A stretch of 64,000 bases of DNA, taken from positions 806,001 to 870,000 of the forward strand of contig NZ_QNRE01000002.1 in assembly GCF_003315035.1 (NCBI RefSeq), given 5' to 3'. The notes under the pieces were generated by a model, which saw only the letters and a program-made list of their open reading frames with translations, was not told the origin of the DNA and did not search any database. Positions 59,047 through 64,000 of the stretch are shown here, in pieces. This DNA comes from Nocardia puris. Lineage in GTDB: Bacteria; Actinomycetota; Actinomycetes; Mycobacteriales; Mycobacteriaceae. Every line of letters starts with the position of its first letter. Position 1 is the first letter of the stretch. A program made the position numbers and the translations under genes.

Positions 59047-60129
59047 TCACGGCCGGATGGGTGCGTGGTCCTGAATCTTCAAGGGGATCACCGGAGTTCC
59101 GTCGCTCCAGGTGCCCGTGTACCGGTGTTCCGGGGTGTCGGCGAGGGCGTATTCGCGGTCTTCGCCGTAGTAGGCGGCGTTGCGCAGCGCGTCCCAGACC
59201 TTCCAGACGAAGTAGTAGTCGTAGGCGTCGATCGTTCCCCACACCGCGCCTTCGGGATCGGGGGAACCGCCCGCGACACCGTGGTCGGAGGACAAGGGCG
59301 GGGTGCCGTGGGCGTCGGTGTGGGTGAGGACGATGCTCTTGTTCTCGGCGGGCAGGCTCGTGAGCTTCGGGAAGATCGCGTTGCAGCTCGAATCCGCTTT
59401 GCCCGCTTCGGAGATCACGCCCTCCGCGCCGCTGTGGCATTCGAGCAGCACATCGGACGGGATGCCGCCGAGGTCGTCGGCGAGGGCGGGCTCGCCGGGG
59501 CCCGCGAGGCCGCCGTCGTGCGGGTCCTCCAGGAAGACGGCGCGGGGGCGCGGCACGCCGTAGTGCTCCCAGCGGGTGAGGAAGTTGGCGGTGAGGATAC
59601 CGCCGAAGGAGTTGCCGAAGTAGCTGGTGCGGGCGAGGTCCGGTGGCACCCGGGTGGGGTCGGCGCGCAGGAAGTCCAGCGCGCCGCGGATACCGTCGAC
59701 GGCCGCGCGCACGCAAGGTTCGATATCGAACGGTCCGGGGCATGGCGTGAGCGGACTCGCCTGCCAGCGCGGGTAGATGACGACATTGCCCTTGCGCACC
59801 GTGTGGTGGATGAGCCCGGCCAGCATCTGGTAGCCGGCGAACTCGCCGTAGCCGTGGGAGATCACGGCGAGCGGTGCCGAGGCCGGTTGCGGGTCGACGG
59901 GTTCGAAGACGTACCAGGCGCTGTCGCCGCTGCCGCCCTCGCTCACACGCACGCCGCCGGCGGTGTAGTCGCTGCCGCCGGGACCCGAAGTCGGTTGCGG
60001 CGGTGGTGTTGTCGCGATGGGCTCGGCGTGCGCGGGAGCGACCGTCAGCAGGCACAGCACCGCGGCGCTCACCACCAGGCGCACCGCGACCCGCAACGGG
60101 ACTCGCCACGAGACAGGCAAGGAACTCAT
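59047..60129 (-). CDS. Secreted alpha/beta hydrolase
   Basis: This 360-residue protein has a signal peptide ending AHA near residue 35. An alpha/beta hydrolase fold follows, with the oxyanion motif [10 protein letters not shown] near 90-99 and the nucleophile Ser174 in FGNSFGG. Several cysteines (about 130, 139 and around 255-275) may form disulfides. It probably hydrolyses an ester or lipid outside the membrane. The ATG at 60129 is the natural start. It is divergent from the aldehyde dehydrogenase gene, but the link is unproven. Confidence 0.8.
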   Translation of the reverse strand: MSSLPVSWRVPLRVAVRLVVSAAVLCLLTVAPAHAEPIATTPPPQPTSGPGGSDYTAGGVRVSEGGSGDSAWYVFEPVDPQPASAPLAVISHGYGEFAGYQMLAGLIHHTVRKGNVVIYPRWQASPLTPCPGPFDIEPCVRAAVDGIRGALDFLRADPTRVPPDLARTSYFGNSFGGILTANFLTRWEHYGVPRPRAVFLEDPHDGGLAGPGEPALADDLGGIPSDVLLECHSGAEGVISEAGKADSSCNAIFPKLTSLPAENKSIVLTHTDAHGTPPLSSDHGVAGGSPDPEGAVWGTIDAYDYYFVWKVWDALRNAAYYGEDREYALADTPEHRYTGTWSDGTPVIPLKIQDHAPIRP

Positions 60130-60435
60130 CGAACGGCACCTCGTACGGTCGCAGGGGTCGTGCGCAGGCCGCTGCCATCGTACGCACGTCACGCCGGATC
60201 GCCCGGACCCGGCGCCGACCAACCGCCAGGCGCCACACGCGCGACCATGCGCTACACGCCAACCGAGTTCGCGGCGGTGACCACCAGCGCGGGCGCGATC
60301 TCATCCGTCGGAGTGGTCGCACCGATGACGGACGATCGCGCGTCAACCTTCCGCCAACCCTCGCGGAGAAAAGTGACCTGCACCACGGCCCCGCGGCCGT
60401 GGGATCACGCGTCCGACTCATCGAGGAGCAGCACC

Positions 60436-61952
<1,517 letters not shown>

Positions 61953-61953
<1 letters not shown>

Positions 61954-62348
61954 TGCCCGTCCGCCGCGTCGAACTGACCGAACGGGCCGAACTGCTGCTC
62001 GACGATCTGATCGGGCAGCACGGGCCGGTGATGTTCCATCAGTCCGGCGGCTGCTGCGACGGCAGCGCCCCGATGTGCTACCCGCGCGGCGAGTTCCGCG
62101 TGGGCGCCTCGGACGTGCTGCTCGGCACCGTCGCGGCGGACACCCCGTTCTGGATGAGCGCCGATCAATTCGAGTATTGGAAACACACCCATCTCACGGT
62201 CGACGTCGTCCCGGGTCGCGGGAGCGGATTCTCCTTGGAAGCGCCCGAAGGCGTGCGGTTCCTGATCCGCTCCCGCCTCCTCACCGACGAGGAGTTCACC
62301 GACCTCGAAGCGGCGCCCCCGCCCAGAACGGGCGCCGATCTCGAATAG
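61953..62348 (+). CDS. DUF779 domain-containing protein
   Basis: This 131-residue protein matches DUF779, which commonly sits immediately after aldehyde dehydrogenase genes. HQSGGCCDGSAPMCYP near 29-44 carries three cysteines that may bind metal or sulfur; its function is unknown. It starts on the last base of the dehydrogenase stop codon. Context suggests a helper or maturation role for the dehydrogenase. Confidence 0.88.
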
Positions 62349-62375
62349 ACGTGTGCCGGTTCGCCGGTGCACACC

Positions 62376-62412
62376 GTTCCGCCCACCGGTTCGCCGCGCC
62401 GGTGGGCGGAAC
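62376..62412 (+). terminator. Terminator hairpin after DUF779
   Basis: GTTCCGCCCACCGG at 62376-62389 pairs perfectly over 14 bases with CCGGTGGGCGGAAC at 62399-62412, with a nine-base loop. It starts 28 bases past the DUF779 stop codon. Confidence 0.8.
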
Positions 62413-62500
62413 ATCGGCCTCGCAGGGCACGCGAGGCCGCCGACCTGTGGCGCAGGCTCACCACCGGCGCGGGCGTGGAGGCGCGTGTGGGCGCACTCGG

Positions 62501-62529
62501 GCAGGGCGCGCGGTCGGGGCGCGCCCTGC
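62501..62529 (-). terminator. Terminator hairpin after the quinone oxidoreductase gene
   Basis: GCAGGGCGCG at 62501-62510 pairs perfectly with CGCGCCCTGC at 62520-62529, with a nine-base loop. It lies 18 bases past the oxidoreductase stop on the minus strand. Together with the hairpin at 62376 it gives each convergent gene its own terminator. Confidence 0.7.
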
Positions 62530-62546
62530 GGTGCGTGGTCGTGGGC

Positions 62547-63461
62547 TCAGCCGGTGGTGAGCGAGGCGTCGACTTCGATCGCGATCTTGCCGCGCACGCC
62601 GCCGGATTCGCTATGGCGGTGGGCGGTGGCCAGGTCCGTGAGCGGGTAGACCGCCGCTATGGCCGGGCGCAGGCGTCCGGCCTCGAATTCGGTTGCGAGA
62701 GATGACAAGTCGGCCGCCGATGGTTGCACGTGCAGGCGGTGATAGCGCGGGTCGCCCTCGGCGTCGGAGTCCAGGGCCGCGATGAGTACGCCGTCGGGGC
62801 GCAGCACGCGGAGCGAGCGTTTGCCGTAATCGCCGCCCACCAGGTCGAGGACCACGTCGACTTCGGCGAGCGATTCGGCGAAATCCGCTGTCCTGTAATC
62901 GATCAGCTCGTGCGCGCCGAGCCCCCGCAGATAGCCGTGATGCTTCGCGCTCGCCGTGCCGATGACATGCGCGCCGCGCGCGACCGCCAGTTGCACGGCG
63001 AGGTGCCCGACACCACCCGCCGCAGCGTGGATCAGAACACGCTGCCCCGCGGCCACAGCGGACAGGGACTGCCACGCCGTGAGCCCGGCCGTCGGCAGTG
63101 CCGCCGACTCCAGATACGAAGCGCCGGCGGGGATCTGGGCGAGCACGGCGGCAGGCACAGTCAGGTATTCGGCGTTCGCGCCGTAACGACCGAACACCAA
63201 CCCGAAAACCGGCTCCCCTCCCCGGAATTCACTCACGTCAGCCCCGGCTTCGGCCACGACCCCCGACACATCGAATCCCAGCGTGAACGGCAGCTCCCAC
63301 GGCGGATTCACCTGCCCCGCCCGCACTTTCCAATCAGCGGGATTCACACTCGTCGCCGCCACCCGCACCACCACCTCACCCGGCCCCGGCCGCGGACGCT
63401 CCACCGTCACCGCCCGCAACACTTCCGGCCCCCCGAACTCATCCTGCGTGATCACCAACAT
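62547..63461 (-). CDS. NADP-dependent quinone oxidoreductase (zinc-free medium-chain alcohol dehydrogenase family)
   Basis: This 304-residue enzyme begins MLVITQDEFGGPEVL and has the GroES-like domain (VNPADWKVRAGQ, then LGFDVSGVV) and the Rossmann motif HAAAGGVGHLAVQLA near 150-163. There is no catalytic zinc Cys/His set, so it is of the quinone reductase/zeta-crystallin type. It reduces a quinone or enone with NADPH. The ATG at 63461 is natural; upstream residues do not match the family. Confidence 0.9.
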   Translation of the reverse strand: MLVITQDEFGGPEVLRAVTVERPRPGPGEVVVRVAATSVNPADWKVRAGQVNPPWELPFTLGFDVSGVVAEAGADVSEFRGGEPVFGLVFGRYGANAEYLTVPAAVLAQIPAGASYLESAALPTAGLTAWQSLSAVAAGQRVLIHAAAGGVGHLAVQLAVARGAHVIGTASAKHHGYLRGLGAHELIDYRTADFAESLAEVDVVLDLVGGDYGKRSLRVLRPDGVLIAALDSDAEGDPRYHRLHVQPSAADLSSLATEFEAGRLRPAIAAVYPLTDLATAHRHSESGGVRGKIAIEVDASLTTG

Positions 63462-63794
63462 GCGTTCGATCCTGCTGCGCACGAATGGGTACCGGAAGAA
63501 GGCACTTTCGGGATCCCCAGGCACTTCCGGGAACCCACCCCGGCATCCTCGGCGCCACCGCGACCATCCTCTACGCAGCGCTCCAGCTCACCTCCCCTTG
63601 ATGGCGAGGCTGTTCCGTTCTTCGGTCGCCGCAACTCGGGGTGTGCGGTGCGAAACTCCAGGTTGCCCGTCCGCCGGATCGAACGGTGGCGGGGACGCGA
63701 GAGCACTCGGCGCGACCACGGGCGCCCGCCGGGAACTGCGCTGGTTGAGCGCCGTCGTACCTCTCGTGCCGAGGGGTGCGGATACGCTCGACTC
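63462..63794. other. Intergenic region
   Basis: Between the quinone oxidoreductase and the small frame at 63795 I see no convincing gene. Several open frames exist on both strands, but they are Arg/Pro/Ser-rich and overlap one another. Confidence 0.4.
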
Positions 63795-63968
63795 ATGCTG
63801 TACGCAACGTCCGCGCCCGACGTCGCCGCCTTTCGCGCGACCCATCGCGGTGCGATGCACGCCGCGCAGGGTGCCGGGTGCTCCGCGGGACCCGCGTACT
63901 GCCGGCCGGGCGGCGCCGGGACTGCCGCCGATCCGCATCACCTCGCGTCCGGGCGGATCGAATCGTGA
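63795..63968 (+). CDS. Possible 57-residue hypothetical protein
   Basis: The frame starts MLYATSAPDVAAFRATHRG and ends in a TGA at 63966-63968. GATACGCT, a possible -10 element (TACGCT at 63783-63788), is seven bases before the ATG, so the message could be leaderless. No domain is recognised and coding support is weak. Confidence 0.25.
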   Translation: MLYATSAPDVAAFRATHRGAMHAAQGAGCSAGPAYCRPGGAGTAADPHHLASGRIES

Positions 63969-64000
63969 GCGGTGGGCCGAATGCGGAGCGGACGTCGGGT

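Overview
The window is high-GC actinobacterial chromosome from a mycolic-acid-bearing genus, most likely Nocardia or a close relative. The grounds are an MspA-family mycomembrane porin, mycofactocin enzymes, F420-dependent oxidoreductases, frequent GTG starts, ATGA operon overlaps and an ECF42 sigma/DGPF pair. No rRNA, tRNA, CRISPR array, transposase or prophage gene was seen. The species is inferred.

Region 1 (1-13.2 kb) is metabolic and regulatory. It holds an MHS-type transporter, a DUF2283 protein, a secreted M15 peptidase, a cluster of DnaA-box-like nonamers, a ribbon-helix-helix protein, class I fumarase, MarR and GntR/FCD regulators and a nitrate/sulfonate-type ABC importer. It ends with a partial mycofactocin locus: mftE and mftD, divergent from mftR, without mftA, mftB, mftC or mftF. 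Region 2 (13.3-21.3 kb) carries a stressosome module (rsbR, rsbS, rsbT, an RsbX-like phosphatase and a PAS-GAF-PP2C-HATPase protein), an ECF42 sigma factor with its DGPF-type partner and matching promoter, and a BASS transporter.

Region 3 (21.4-43.2 kb) is a Wzx/Wzy-type exopolysaccharide locus. An initiating sugar-phosphate transferase diverges from about 19 tightly packed genes: sugar-nucleotide enzymes, four or five glycosyltransferases, a flippase, a candidate polymerase, a chain-length protein without Walker A, a beta-helix lipoprotein, a two-domain acetyltransferase, an aminotransferase and an RmlC-like epimerase. An MspA-family porin sits inside this run and may be the outer-membrane exit for the polymer. 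The promoter region is unusually AT-rich and carries two mini-ORFs with good ribosome binding sites.

Region 4 (43.2-50.7 kb) has a hydroxyectoine/ectoine ABC importer (ehuBCDA), a STAS anti-anti-sigma factor, F420 enzymes, a cyclodeaminase-like protein and a frameshifted small gene. Region 5 (50.8-64 kb) has secreted hydrolases, a SnoaL-FMO fusion divergent from a GAF regulator, a second GAF regulator, a DoxX-like protein, a MerR regulator with a striking concentric palindrome, an aldehyde dehydrogenase/DUF779 pair and a quinone oxidoreductase. Hairpin terminators separate many convergent pairs.
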